Below, in pieces: positions 14,547 to 23,025 of a DNA stretch of 34,250 bases (its first letter is position 1; each line of letters starts with the position of its first letter). The notes beneath the pieces were generated by a model. The model was not told the DNA's origin. It searched no databases and saw only the letters and a list, made by a program, of their open reading frames with translations. The position numbers and the translations under genes are program-made. This DNA comes from a virus: the IMG/VR virus record IMGVR_UViG_3300035698_010279, positions 1 through 34,250 of that record. One strand, 5' to 3'.

Positions 14547-15599
14547 TTATTCCCTCTCTACCCCGAACTGACTATCATTGATGTCTGCAGCAGTCCATTT
14601 TGCAGTTGTTTGTGGATTCTGCTCCTCGACATGGGGGAACACAGAAGTCGTTTCTCCACGATGGCCTGTTTCTTTCCATGCCATGGTGCTTTCCGCTCCC
14701 CCGGCTGCCCTGAACCTATATCTTATATCCCGTGTTCCAGCCTGGTCGAGTTTGGCATGTCCGTTGAACTGAACACCGTTTATGTCGCCGCTCAATTGGG
14801 CCAGGCTTGTAAACTCGAAATACTCTTTTTCACCTGTCGCGTCTGTGTAGACATAGTGGTCGGGGGAGTCGTTGCTGCTGGCAGCATCATTGACCTGCGT
14901 ATACGCATCCTGTGCTACGTCAGACTTGTCCCACTCCTGGGTTGCACCGTCTGCGTTCGGGAGTAGCCCTTCAACAGTCTGAATCCCGAGGTAGTCATTG
15001 TTGGAGGTTCCGGCACTATCGAGGACGTAGATATCATCTATCCATACAGCACCCTCGGCGTGAAACTCTGCAATGTCTGCGCCTGCTACCCCTGAGTTCG
15101 CTGTGTTTATTCCTGTGAGTGTCAGCACAACGGTCTCATCCATTCGCAGTTCGACGGAACCTGCCACACCAGTGTTGATGGTGGCCTGGATCTCTAGGTA
15201 ATACCATGCGCTCTCATTGAATTCTACGGTCGTGGTTCCCAGCAGGGTCGCACCTCGTAGGACCTTCAGAACATACACGCTCCCTGACTCGGAAAGTGTG
15301 ACGGTCAGTTGATTCTGGTCACCGCTGTAGAACCTGAAGACCTCATCATCTCCAGAGATGTTCACGACACGGATCTCCATGCCGACAGTCCAGGTGTTGG
15401 CAACAGGAGATACAAGCGGTGGCGTCTTCAGTGTGCAGCCGTTTATTGCCTTCCCGTGGAACCTTCCTGACATCTCACCTGCGAACACAGGACCCACGTT
15501 CCACATGTCAGGGATATGCCCGACGATGGGCTGATACTTATTCCGCAGTTTTAATACTGCTCGTTCTGTCTCGAATCCTTCAATCCATCTAAGTGTCAT
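14547..15599 (-). CDS. Virion protein with lectin/LamG-like fold, paralogue A
   Basis: A 350-residue protein sharing architecture with the adjacent 13445-14545 product: N-terminal RWIEGFE, sandwich strands WYYLEIQATINTGVAGSVEL, the motif VWIDDIYVLDSAG followed by NNDYLG, and the C-terminal end FGVERE. The pair arose by tandem duplication followed by strong divergence. The predicted fold suits carbohydrate or cell-surface binding. The start ATG at 15597-15599 has AGGACA upstream and follows the tape-measure stop after 9 bases. It probably decorates the distal tail. Confidence 0.65.
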   Translation of the reverse strand: MTLRWIEGFETERAVLKLRNKYQPIVGHIPDMWNVGPVFAGEMSGRFHGKAINGCTLKTPPLVSPVANTWTVGMEIRVVNISGDDEVFRFYSGDQNQLTVTLSESGSVYVLKVLRGATLLGTTTVEFNESAWYYLEIQATINTGVAGSVELRMDETVVLTLTGINTANSGVAGADIAEFHAEGAVWIDDIYVLDSAGTSNNDYLGIQTVEGLLPNADGATQEWDKSDVAQDAYTQVNDAASSNDSPDHYVYTDATGEKEYFEFTSLAQLSGDINGVQFNGHAKLDQAGTRDIRYRFRAAGGAESTMAWKETGHRGETTSVFPHVEEQNPQTTAKWTAADINDSQFGVERE

Positions 15600-15608
15600 A
15601 AGTGTGTC

Positions 15609-18600
15609 CTAGTTCTTCAGCATGTGACTGATTGTTTCCGAGTTATCTTGAATGAACGACATCATGGCAGACGATCCACCGGCAAGGAGCCTGTCCATTG
15701 CGTCATCACTGGCAACGATTGCTGCCGGGATGACTGTGGGAGCATCCTCGCCCGATCCGGTGTCGGCGATGTTTCCGCCCTCAGCGAATCCCCTGCCTGC
15801 GGGTGCCTTGCGGGTCGGCCTCTGGAACACTCCGGCCAGGCTCCTCAGTGCGCTCGGGTCGATCAGACCTTGGTTGATTGCTCCCATGACTTCTGATCCA
15901 TACTTTTTCACTGCGTCCACTTTCATCATGAACTCACCAGGTGCGGCCCAGATCGGAATGGTATCAGAGTGGTGGAGTCCAGCAGGAGCCCCTCCATCAG
16001 CCAATCCCTGCGGCGCAAACATGTGGCCCAGTGAGGGTTGGCCTCCGTTGAGTCGCCCTCCTACACGCCCGCCAGAGTGCATTCCGCCAGCACCAGACAG
16101 CCCGATCATTACCATGGTCTTCATCATGGCGATCTTGACCAGCTCCTGGATGATCATGGAAGACAGGCCCTTCAGGAACATGGCGAACTTCTCTTTGATC
16201 CCACCGGACTTGTCGGGGTCGAATGCGTCAATGACCACACTCGAAATCGTGGAGGCGAACGATTTGATGGCTGTCTCCATCACCCGCATCCCGACCTCCA
16301 GGGCCGTTGGGATTTTCGTCTGTAGGTCCAGTGCGATGGCCTTGATCGAGTTGCCCCAGCCACCCTGGGTCTCTGCCACAAGGATGGCCTGCTTCGCACG
16401 GATTCTTTCGAGGGCCTGTGCAGATTGGTAGAGTAGGATGGGCATCTCCTTCTGAAGACCAACCAACTCCCTGCGCTTGACGAGGATATCTTCCTCGTTC
16501 CGTGCCACGGATATGCCTGCTGCGATAGCTCCTTGGTGCCCAACGATTTCCCGTTCAAGCTGGCTGATCCTGCCAGAGTAGACCTCGTTGATATTCCTGT
16601 TGATCATTTCCTGGGCCTGAAGCTCTTGGGTGATCGGCTTGAGCTTGTCCTGCATCTCCTGGATCTTGGCAGCGTAGTTCTTCCCTATTTCGAGACCCTC
16701 TTCTCCGCCGCCGCTACCTGCCTCCTTGGCTGCCCTCAGCTTGTCAGCAATGGCCTCGTATCCCTTCAGCCAACCTCCACCTTCCTCCTTGGCTGCCTTC
16801 AGCTTGTCAGCAATGGCCTCGTATCCCTTCAGCCGATCTCCACCAGCCTCAGCCCCTTCGTCTCCAATGAGGTCTTTCAGCAGGCCGCCTATTCCCTCTC
16901 CCGCAAAGCCTTTCACCTCACCGATGAAGCTGGAGACCCAGGCTTTCCCTGACTCTGCTCCACCCTTCTCCATGATTTCATCTACACCCTCCATGAGGTC
17001 GAAGTCTTTCCAGGCGTTAGATATTTCTCGGAAGCCGTCCTTCCAGGCACCTGCTATCTCTTCGCCACCAGCTCTGATTTCCTTGTTATACTGTTCGCGC
17101 TGTTTCTGGAGCTTCTCCATTGCCTTCCATGTCGTGTCGGCAGCGTCTGTGTGACCAGCAAGTAGTTGTGCTTTTGCCACTGCATCCAATGCGGATTCAG
17201 CAATATAGAGGGCAACAGATGCAGCCGCCTTGAGTGCCAAGCCGATGGACCGATCAATGGTGACTCCCAGGGCCATGAAGATCCCTCCAAGAGACGCGAC
17301 AGTATTGAAGATGCCCTTGACTATATTATAGGCTATTCTGAAGGCGACCGCTACCTGGTCGATGGCACTGAAGTCCGTTCCAAGCATTTTCTGTATGCGC
17401 TTATTTAGGGCTACGACAATCGTGCCAGCAATAACAAGGGGAGCCACTAGAGAGAAGAAGGATGTTCTGAGGAAGGTGACTGCCTTTCCCACACCACCAA
17501 CGGCAGCCTTTGCACCGAGGAGCGCAACCTTCACACCCCAGACAGCATTCTTGATTCCGACGAATGCGATCTTCAGGACGAGTAGCTCTGTGATCAGTGT
17601 CACGACGTTGCCCAATGCGCCACGGAGGTCTTTGACCGTCCCAAGAACCCCACCGAACGCATTGGAAATGGCTCCCAGTGTAGCGAAGGCCCTGGCCACT
17701 CCTGCACCGATATCAACAAAGAGCTTCCCGATGAATTCGAGGATGCCACCGAGGGCGTCTAGGAAGCTCTTGAATGAGTTGAAGTCCATCGCCTTTGCCA
17801 TCTGCTTTGCATAGACGACAATGTTCCGGATGTGCTTGAAGAACTCCCTGGCCAACACGATGGCTTCTGGGCGGATAATGACTGAGTTCTTCGAGAAGTC
17901 AACGATCAGTTGGAACATGTCCTTCAGCGAGGACTTTACTTCGTCGAACAGGCCCCTGCCACCCTCTCCGGCCAACTGCTGGAAAGCATCCATCACTCGA
18001 CCCGAGATGCCCGCGAAGGTCTCCTTCAACTCCTTACCGGACTCCTTGAATGCCTCGAACCTTTTCACCAAGTTCTCGGTGAGTGTGCCCATTGTCTTCC
18101 ACCGGCGAACGTGCTCATTGGTAATACCAAGAGCCGCCGCGATGCGGGTGTTCTGGACCCGGATGGACCCCTGCAAGATGGACCTGATTTCCTCAGCCAA
18201 CTGCCTCTGTGGCATGGCGAGGGCAGTAGCTGCCTGGGAGATCCTGAGCGCAAAGATTCGAATGTCATCCAGTGCCATTCCACCCATCAATCCGGGGGCG
18301 ATGGCTACTTGGAAAGTCTCCAGGAGTTGCTGATAGGTGGCCTCAGTGGCGAGGGCATCTTTTCTTAGCAGTTGGACTTGCCTTCTTGCTTCTCCCTGGG
18401 CAAAGGCAAAAGCTCGGGTGGTGCTTACTGCTCTCCCGAAGGAATCCTCGATACGCGCCGATGCAGTGATCAGCGCAGCGATACCTAGTTGGGACTGCTC
18501 GATCTGCCGGTTGAAGTCTATCGAGCTACCTATGAGGCTCCTGAACCCCCGCTGTGCGGCCATGGCGGCGTAGAAGACTCCCCAGGATACCAGGAGCCTT

Positions 18601-18890
18601 CGCACCACAGTGTTCATCAAGGTGAGTTCCGCTGTGGACCTCTTGACGACCGAGGTCTGTCTCTTGATGGCCCTGGAGTGCCTACCTACGCGGGCCGTGT
18701 GCTTGCCTATGGAGGACCCAAGCTGGTTCATCCTCCCATTGGCAACTGCCATTGCTCTGGAGTGCCTGGATTGGTTGGTCTCCAGGGTCTTGGTCGCCTT
18801 CGCCAGGTTCCTTAGAGCCCTCTCGCCCTTCTTGAGCCCTGCCACATCTGCGGAGGATTTGATCCTGTAGTTGAGTCCACGTTCAGCCAT
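15609..18890 (-). CDS. Tail tape measure protein
   Basis: The 1093-residue protein is the largest in the window and sits directly after the chaperone genes, as expected for lambda H. The N-terminus is helical and basic (ALRNLAKATKTLETNQ), residues about 85-350 are long helices, and about residues 430-510 are hydrophobic and could insert into the host membrane (SFFSLVAPLVIAGTIVVAL). A 21-residue unit around LKGYEAIADKL is repeated twice. The C-terminus is Gly-rich. By the usual 0.15 nm per residue, the tail would be about 160 nm long, an estimate. The start codon overlaps the stop of the preceding frame (TAATG), with GGAAAG upstream. It sets tail length and is ejected with the DNA. Confidence 0.92.
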   Translation of the reverse strand: MAERGLNYRIKSSADVAGLKKGERALRNLAKATKTLETNQSRHSRAMAVANGRMNQLGSSIGKHTARVGRHSRAIKRQTSVVKRSTAELTLMNTVVRRLLVSWGVFYAAMAAQRGFRSLIGSSIDFNRQIEQSQLGIAALITASARIEDSFGRAVSTTRAFAFAQGEARRQVQLLRKDALATEATYQQLLETFQVAIAPGLMGGMALDDIRIFALRISQAATALAMPQRQLAEEIRSILQGSIRVQNTRIAAALGITNEHVRRWKTMGTLTENLVKRFEAFKESGKELKETFAGISGRVMDAFQQLAGEGGRGLFDEVKSSLKDMFQLIVDFSKNSVIIRPEAIVLAREFFKHIRNIVVYAKQMAKAMDFNSFKSFLDALGGILEFIGKLFVDIGAGVARAFATLGAISNAFGGVLGTVKDLRGALGNVVTLITELLVLKIAFVGIKNAVWGVKVALLGAKAAVGGVGKAVTFLRTSFFSLVAPLVIAGTIVVALNKRIQKMLGTDFSAIDQVAVAFRIAYNIVKGIFNTVASLGGIFMALGVTIDRSIGLALKAAASVALYIAESALDAVAKAQLLAGHTDAADTTWKAMEKLQKQREQYNKEIRAGGEEIAGAWKDGFREISNAWKDFDLMEGVDEIMEKGGAESGKAWVSSFIGEVKGFAGEGIGGLLKDLIGDEGAEAGGDRLKGYEAIADKLKAAKEEGGGWLKGYEAIADKLRAAKEAGSGGGEEGLEIGKNYAAKIQEMQDKLKPITQELQAQEMINRNINEVYSGRISQLEREIVGHQGAIAAGISVARNEEDILVKRRELVGLQKEMPILLYQSAQALERIRAKQAILVAETQGGWGNSIKAIALDLQTKIPTALEVGMRVMETAIKSFASTISSVVIDAFDPDKSGGIKEKFAMFLKGLSSMIIQELVKIAMMKTMVMIGLSGAGGMHSGGRVGGRLNGGQPSLGHMFAPQGLADGGAPAGLHHSDTIPIWAAPGEFMMKVDAVKKYGSEVMGAINQGLIDPSALRSLAGVFQRPTRKAPAGRGFAEGGNIADTGSGEDAPTVIPAAIVASDDAMDRLLAGGSSAMMSFIQDNSETISHMLKN
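16721..16834 (-). repeat. 51-bp direct repeat inside tape measure gene
   Basis: Bases 16721-16771 and 16784-16834 are 51 bases long, differ at one position and are 63 bases apart start to start, so the duplication keeps the frame and adds 21 residues (LKGYEAIADKL unit). Near-identity of the copies at DNA level means the duplication is recent. Confidence 0.9.
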
Positions 18891-19138
18891 TACTTTCCAA
18901 ACCTTGCTATCAGGGCTTCTGCATCTGAGGGACCCTCGTAACTCGTCCCATCTTTTTGCAGAGCTTTAATGTATTTTGTAAAGTCTTTTACTTCCGCTCC
19001 AAATGCAGCCCTGAGATTCTGTGCCTCTACTGCGATGATTTGATTTTGATTACGGCGAACGCTTCCGATCAGTTCTCCAAACGAGATCATGTCCAGGTCG
19101 ATCACCCATTCAATATCAAGTCCTCGCATCGCACACAA
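18890..19138 (-). CDS. Tail assembly chaperone T domain, probably made as a -1 frameshift fusion
   Basis: This frame lies between the G-like gene and the tape measure, the exact place of the lambda T frame. Read alone it would start at TTG 19136-19138 (GGAG 5 bases upstream) and give 82 residues (CAMRGLDIEWVIDLDMISFG). However, the same frame is open upstream without stop to about 19339, well into the G gene. A slippery heptamer at 19246-19252 would join it to the G frame, giving a product of about 282 residues. The joined linker is basic and Pro-rich and then reads PGWWRRLQDGVVLCAMRGLD. In this phage group the GT fusion recruits the tail tube protein to the tape measure. The frameshift is inferred, not shown. 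Confidence 0.65.
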   Translation of the reverse strand: MCAMRGLDIEWVIDLDMISFGELIGSVRRNQNQIIAVEAQNLRAAFGAEVKDFTKYIKALQKDGTSYEGPSDAEALIARFGK

Positions 19139-19140
19139 GA

Positions 19141-19737
19141 CTACTCCGTCTTGGAGTCGTCTCCACCATCCTGGGGACTGAGGTCTGGGACGTTTAGGTT
19201 TGCGGCGGCCAGACCGTGTTTTACCAGTCCTTCCGCCTTTCCCGCTAAAGGGCCAAAGACCTTCGCGTTGGCTCTGGCGAGTCCGGTGAGCATGTCTGTC
19301 AGGGCCGGGAGAGGCATCTCGTCCACGAACTTCTTGGCATCATCCGTTGAGAGGTCCCGAGGGATGTCGTTGCGTAGGGAGTCTGCCAGGAGCATTCCGA
19401 TGATGGCGGCGTTGTCTGGGTTGAGCAGGGCCTGCACGGCTTGACCCATGGCAGTCTCTCGCTCCTTGGTTCGGGAAGCGGCGAGGTCTGCCGAGATGGC
19501 ATCGTTCTTGATCTCCTGGATGATACCTTCCTTGTTGGCCTTTGAATTCTGGGCCGTGTCAGTGTCATGCCTGGTCATCAAAACGGTGAGGGCCTTGACG
19601 AGGGGCTGGGCTACTGACCTGATCCTGAAGGCTGACCTCACAGAGATCGGGAAGAACTGGAGGTCCTGGCCCTGGACCGGGTGCAGGATGAACTCTGGGG
19701 AAAAGAAGGAAAATTTGTTTTTGAAATCAAATGCCAT
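19141..19737 (-). CDS. Tail assembly chaperone (G-like)
   Basis: A 198-residue protein between the major tail protein and the tape measure, the lambda G position. It starts at ATG 19735-19737 with GGAG 8 bases upstream; a longer frame upstream would run into the terminator and is not used. The protein has an N-terminal beta part (FSFFSPEFILHPVQGQDLQF) and a helical C-terminal part (ALLNPDNAAIIGMLLADSL). It carries the slippery sequence CCCTTTA at its codons 163-164. Tail chaperones coat the tape measure while the tube is built and are absent from the finished virion. Confidence 0.72.
   Translation of the reverse strand: MAFDFKNKFSFFSPEFILHPVQGQDLQFFPISVRSAFRIRSVAQPLVKALTVLMTRHDTDTAQNSKANKEGIIQEIKNDAISADLAASRTKERETAMGQAVQALLNPDNAAIIGMLLADSLRNDIPRDLSTDDAKKFVDEMPLPALTDMLTGLARANAKVFGPLAGKAEGLVKHGLAAANLNVPDLSPQDGGDDSKTE
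19246..19252 (-). promoter_or_regulatory. Candidate -1 ribosomal frameshift site C CCT TTA
   Basis: On the minus strand the heptamer CCCTTTA is in the correct phase (zero-frame codons CCT TTA) and obeys the X XXY YYZ rule. Slipping back one base there enters the frame of the T domain, which has no stop between this point and 18892. No other canonical heptamer was seen in the 200-base overlap. Efficiency cannot be judged from sequence. Confidence 0.55.
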
Positions 19738-19754
19738 TGATAGGTCTCCAAAGG

Positions 19755-19788
19755 TAAAAAATAGCCCCCGGAAAAAGCTCCGGGGGCT
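19755..19788 (-). terminator. Intrinsic terminator after major tail gene
   Basis: Minus-strand hairpin with a perfect 9-bp stem AGCCCCCGG/CCGGGGGCT (19780-19788 pairing with 19763-19771) and an 8-base loop, followed by ATTTTTTA. It sits in the 58-base gap between the tail tube gene and the chaperone gene. It would reduce transcription of downstream tail genes relative to the abundant tail tube. Confidence 0.88.
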
Positions 19789-19795
19789 GGAAAGT

Positions 19796-20650
19796 TTACG
19801 ACTGGCTCGGGTCACTCACGATGGTCAGATACGGACTGTCGGTGTCGGCAGCCGAGTTCTTGTTCGCGGTTCCGGTGAGAGTGAGGGTTCCCCACTCATC
19901 CGAGATCAAGGAGAGGTCTCCGTCAGCAGACAGCGAAACCTTGTGGAAGTTGTATTCGATCCACTTGTCGTCGTCGGCAGGGTTTTCCCCGACGTATTTG
20001 AGGGCACCTTCGAGCAGGGAGTTCTTAAGGGTGCTTACGGTGTGAACGGATGCTGCAGCAGTGAGATTCGTTGCAGTATCCACGTCATACGACCCAGCGA
20101 CCATATCACCCCCCTCCACGACAAAAATGCGCCCAAGATCGGAATCGACTTCGAAGTCAGTGTTTTCGACCATGGCAGATCCGCCACCGGTCGGCTCGAT
20201 GGTCACCGTTCCGATATCGTAGATCCTCTTGTCCATGATGTTACTGTCGGGCTGGCCTGTGGAATCCTCGTAGAGGTCGATCCAGACACCCTGTTCGGTG
20301 ACGGTTACGTTGGCCGCGCCGGTGATAGCGGTGCCGCCTTCGTTGAACCTGGAGCCCGAATCACCTGAGAAAAACATCGCGAGATTCTCAAAGTTCAATT
20401 CGTCCAGGGTGATGGAAAGCTGGATCTCCTGGGAGACCACAACCTCTTTGTCGGTGAGCTTCAGACCTTCTCTGGAGGACTGGTGCTTCAGTTTTTCGGT
20501 TTCGATGGTGATGTTGAACTCAGGTGCGTTACCGAGGTCACGCCACTCATTTGGCATGTCATCCGAGTCCAGTTCAGAAAAATACAGTTTCCCGCGACCA
20601 AGCTGATAGTCGCTGGTATCCGGCTTGCCGGTGGTGTTCAGACCAGGCAT
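19796..20650 (-). CDS. Major tail tube protein
   Basis: A 284-residue beta-rich protein with the pattern of siphophage tail tube proteins: an N-terminal YQLGRGKLYFSELD, then GNAPEFNITIETEKLKHQSS, and repeated beta strands with acidic loops. The start ATG at 20648-20650 has GGAGAAAG closely upstream. It lies between the U-like gene and an intrinsic terminator, followed by the G/T chaperones, which is lambda V order. The product polymerises into hexameric rings to form the tail tube. A C-terminal extra beta domain (from about residue 225) may decorate the surface. Confidence 0.82.
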   Translation of the reverse strand: MPGLNTTGKPDTSDYQLGRGKLYFSELDSDDMPNEWRDLGNAPEFNITIETEKLKHQSSREGLKLTDKEVVVSQEIQLSITLDELNFENLAMFFSGDSGSRFNEGGTAITGAANVTVTEQGVWIDLYEDSTGQPDSNIMDKRIYDIGTVTIEPTGGGSAMVENTDFEVDSDLGRIFVVEGGDMVAGSYDVDTATNLTAAASVHTVSTLKNSLLEGALKYVGENPADDDKWIEYNFHKVSLSADGDLSLISDEWGTLTLTGTANKNSAADTDSPYLTIVSDPSQS

Positions 20651-20665
20651 TTCTTTCTCCTATTG

Positions 20666-21088
20666 TTAAACCGGCGAGAGGACAACATCGAAGGTGAAAA
20701 CTACGATGGTTCCCTTTGCAGGTTGCTTCCTTACAGGATGCTCGTATTGGGCATCCTCCAATTTAAAAGTGATCTGTCTCGTGTCAGACGTTCTGGAGAT
20801 CAACGTAGGGCTTGCACAGAAGGATTCCTCGAACGATTCCAAGGTAACTTCTCGGTTGAACTCCAAGTATAGTTTCCATGACCAACTGGTCTTTTCCTGT
20901 CTCCTTGATCTCCTGTGTCGGATCGGCTCACCGAATCCAGAGGCTGCCTCCCATGCGAGAACTGACTTGGGTTCCACACTGACTGATCCAATCGTCATCG
21001 TCCTGCCATCATAGGAGACTGGGAAGTATACACCCCCCAGGCCCAGTGTGACAAGTGCTGTATAGATTTTTTCTTTGTGTGTAGCCAT
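20666..21088 (-). CDS. Tail terminator/completion-type protein (U-like position)
   Basis: A 140-residue protein immediately upstream of the tail tube gene, the slot of lambda U. It combines a short N-terminal helix (HKEKIYTALVTLG), a beta-rich middle with basic residues (EPIRHRRSRRQEKTSW) and a C-terminal strand pair (GTIVVFTFDVVLSPV). No sequence motif proves the family. Its start overlaps the stop of the upstream connector (TAATG). By synteny it caps the tail tube and joins it to the head. Confidence 0.5.
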   Translation of the reverse strand: MATHKEKIYTALVTLGLGGVYFPVSYDGRTMTIGSVSVEPKSVLAWEAASGFGEPIRHRRSRRQEKTSWSWKLYLEFNREVTLESFEESFCASPTLISRTSDTRQITFKLEDAQYEHPVRKQPAKGTIVVFTFDVVLSPV

Positions 21089-21603
21089 TACAGTGACTCG
21101 TTAAGAGAATCCCCTACTCTCCTGGGAGAGGTTGGTTCGATGGTGACTGTCCTGAAAGACCCTGATTCCTCAATATCCTTCTCACCTGACAAGACATCGA
21201 GGTTCGTTTCCACTTCGGTCTTGAGCTTGGAGCGCAACCTTCGCAACTCCTCCATGGACATCTTTCTGAAAGGTGCCTCCTCGTTATAGACTTCGCGCTG
21301 GTCAGAGCTTGAGTCCATAAAGAGCATAGGGAGAAGGAAGGTCAGCTCCAATCGAACCCAGTCAATCTCAGTTATCTCAGCCAATTCCCGTATGTATTCA
21401 TTATTGGTTTCGGGACTTGCAGCTTGAGAGTATGCTTTGATTGTCGTGATTCTTTCGTGACCAAGAGCCTTGCGGAAATTCACTCGAACCTTTCGAACGC
21501 CGAGGTCGATAAGGGCATCAATGTCGGCATCAACGGCAGACGATACTCCGGAGAGTCTCAGGGCCGCCTTTACCGCAACCAGGGTTGAGAAGAGTGGGTC
21601 CAT
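21088..21603 (-). CDS. Head-tail connector-like protein
   Basis: A 171-residue mostly helical protein. The N-terminal part (VAVKAALRLSGVSSAVDADIDALIDLGVRKVR) recalls the helical head-tail adaptors of the gp6/gpFII-neighbour class. In these, paired helices sit on the portal. It lies between a small unknown gene and the U-like gene. The start abuts the preceding stop (TAAATG) and has GGAGAGG about 10 bases upstream. The acidic, Ser-rich C-terminus is likely flexible. Confidence 0.55.
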   Translation of the reverse strand: MDPLFSTLVAVKAALRLSGVSSAVDADIDALIDLGVRKVRVNFRKALGHERITTIKAYSQAASPETNNEYIRELAEITEIDWVRLELTFLLPMLFMDSSSDQREVYNEEAPFRKMSMEELRRLRSKLKTEVETNLDVLSGEKDIEESGSFRTVTIEPTSPRRVGDSLNESL

Positions 21604-21939
21604 TTATTTGACCTCTCCGAGGAAATCCTTGGACAGCATGTTGATGCAGTCTTCGGACAGTTCCGGAATGTTGCCTCCACCACCTCTCTCGACGATCAGA
21701 ACTTGGAGCTGTTCCAGGCTCTTGTCACCAAGCAAAGTGGGATTGAGGTTCCATTTCGTCACCTGGGTCTTCTTCAGCCTGACACCTACCGGGAGGTCCA
21801 ACTGCTCCTCCACTTTGGGGATCAGTCCGATGCACTTCTTCTTCAAGAGTTCATCCTTCCTGACCTTCGGGAGTTGAGGGGCTTCCTGACCTACAAGGTA
21901 GATCACACTGTTGTATTTGAATGTTCGAATGACTTTCAT
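21604..21939 (-). CDS. Small head-region protein of unknown function
   Basis: A 111-residue protein directly after the major capsid gene. The N-terminus looks like a small beta domain (MKVIRTFKYNSVIYLVGQEA) and a Lys-rich segment follows (KVRKDELLKKKC). It occupies the FI/FII-like slot of lambda order, but no family could be recognised. The start has GGAG 5 bases upstream and follows a stable UUCG hairpin. Confidence 0.6.
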   Translation of the reverse strand: MKVIRTFKYNSVIYLVGQEAPQLPKVRKDELLKKKCIGLIPKVEEQLDLPVGVRLKKTQVTKWNLNPTLLGDKSLEQLQVLIVERGGGGNIPELSEDCINMLSKDFLGEVK

Positions 21940-21956
21940 ATCGACTCCAGGAAATG

Positions 21957-21978
21957 GGGAGGCCCCGAAGGACCTCCC
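21957..21978 (-). terminator. UUCG-tetraloop hairpin after capsid gene, probable partial terminator
   Basis: On the minus strand GGGAGGTCC-TTCG-GGGCCTCCC forms a 9-bp stem (one G-U pair) capped by the very stable C(UUCG)G tetraloop. It is followed only by ATTTCC, so the T-tract is poor. It lies between the capsid stop (21988) and the next start (21939). It could be a leaky terminator or an RNA 3' end stabiliser for the capsid message. Confidence 0.65.
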
Positions 21979-21987
21979 TTAGACGGG

Positions 21988-23025
21988 TTAGGCGACCTCG
22001 TAGGAAACCATGCTGCCGGGGCGTCTCGGCACACACAGAGGCCGGGAGTGAGCCAGCATGACATAGAGACTGGGGTCCTTCTCGATCCAGCTCTTGGAGA
22101 AGATTTTGCCCTGGAACTTTCGACCCTGAAGAGCTTCCATGTCGGGGATTGCGCCGTAGTAGGTCACATTGTCAGCCTGGGGGCTGGCGGTGACGATCTC
22201 GGCATAGTTGGCACGAACGAGTTCGGTGGAGGTCCCGTCAACGCTGAGGCTCCGTCCATACTCCCACACCTGGAGACCCTGCCAGTCACCGAGGAAGATG
22301 GCACCCTGGGGCGTGAAGTTGCCTTTCCAGGAGAGTTCGCCGGGATTGGCCCGACGAAGGTCCAGGAGGGACAGGATCTTCGCGTTCTTGAGGAATTCCT
22401 TGGAGGCATTGCTCCCGAGGATCATGTGGGTGGGACTGAGGCCGGTCTCGTTGGAGATCAGTCTCTTGGAGTCCATGATGTCCTCTTCCGGGTTGGAAGT
22501 GGTAGACCACAGGGGAGAGAGCGTGCTGGAGTGTGCATCGGGCTTCGGGAAGGTCACGGTGAAGTTCGCTTCGTCGTCAACCGAGTATTCGATTGTGCCT
22601 CGTATGGCCATGGCAGCCATCCACTCTTCTGCATTGGTGATCATGTCGCGCATGTATTGTGCATCGCGACCGATGTGCGCTTCGATGGCACTGATCTGCT
22701 CACCCGAAGACGGGAAGATGACCGTTCCGGGCTTCCTGTTGAACAGGAGTTCGGAGGGGGTCAGGGGTCGCTTGATGCGAATGTTGGGCATCTCGACGGT
22801 CGCGAACGCGTGTCCGAGACCTTCGACGGGGATGGCTTCACCATTCTTCTTGACGAAGGGAGCCATGACTCGATCACCAACCAGGTAAGACAGCTCGGCC
22901 ACCTCGGTGGAGAGGGTCTCAAAGTTGGAGAACAGGAGTTCTTTCAGGAAGCTCTGGGGACCCTTGATCTCGTTGATCAGGGAGGTGAGAGCATACCACT
23001 TGAGTTCGTTGATCGTATAGGTCAT
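21988..23025 (-). CDS. Major capsid protein, lambda gpE family
   Basis: A 345-residue protein with the layout of the phage capsid E family (HK97 fold): N-terminal helix (FLKELLFSNFETLSTEVAEL), E-loop region with KRPLTPSELLFNR, spine helix (AQYMRDMITNAEEWMAAMAIRG) and C-terminal strands (NVTYYGAIPDMEALQGRKFQ). Length equals the lambda protein (341) almost exactly. The start has GAGGTAA upstream and follows the decoration gene by 6 bases. It forms the icosahedral shell. Confidence 0.9.
   Translation of the reverse strand: MTYTINELKWYALTSLINEIKGPQSFLKELLFSNFETLSTEVAELSYLVGDRVMAPFVKKNGEAIPVEGLGHAFATVEMPNIRIKRPLTPSELLFNRKPGTVIFPSSGEQISAIEAHIGRDAQYMRDMITNAEEWMAAMAIRGTIEYSVDDEANFTVTFPKPDAHSSTLSPLWSTTSNPEEDIMDSKRLISNETGLSPTHMILGSNASKEFLKNAKILSLLDLRRANPGELSWKGNFTPQGAIFLGDWQGLQVWEYGRSLSVDGTSTELVRANYAEIVTASPQADNVTYYGAIPDMEALQGRKFQGKIFSKSWIEKDPSLYVMLAHSRPLCVPRRPGSMVSYEVA

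Noticed and set aside
19136-19138. Independent TTG start for the T-domain gene as the only mode of expression
   Set aside because: A GGAG is present 5 bases away, but the open frame upstream and in-phase slippery heptamer fit the known GT fusion better; kept as an alternative.
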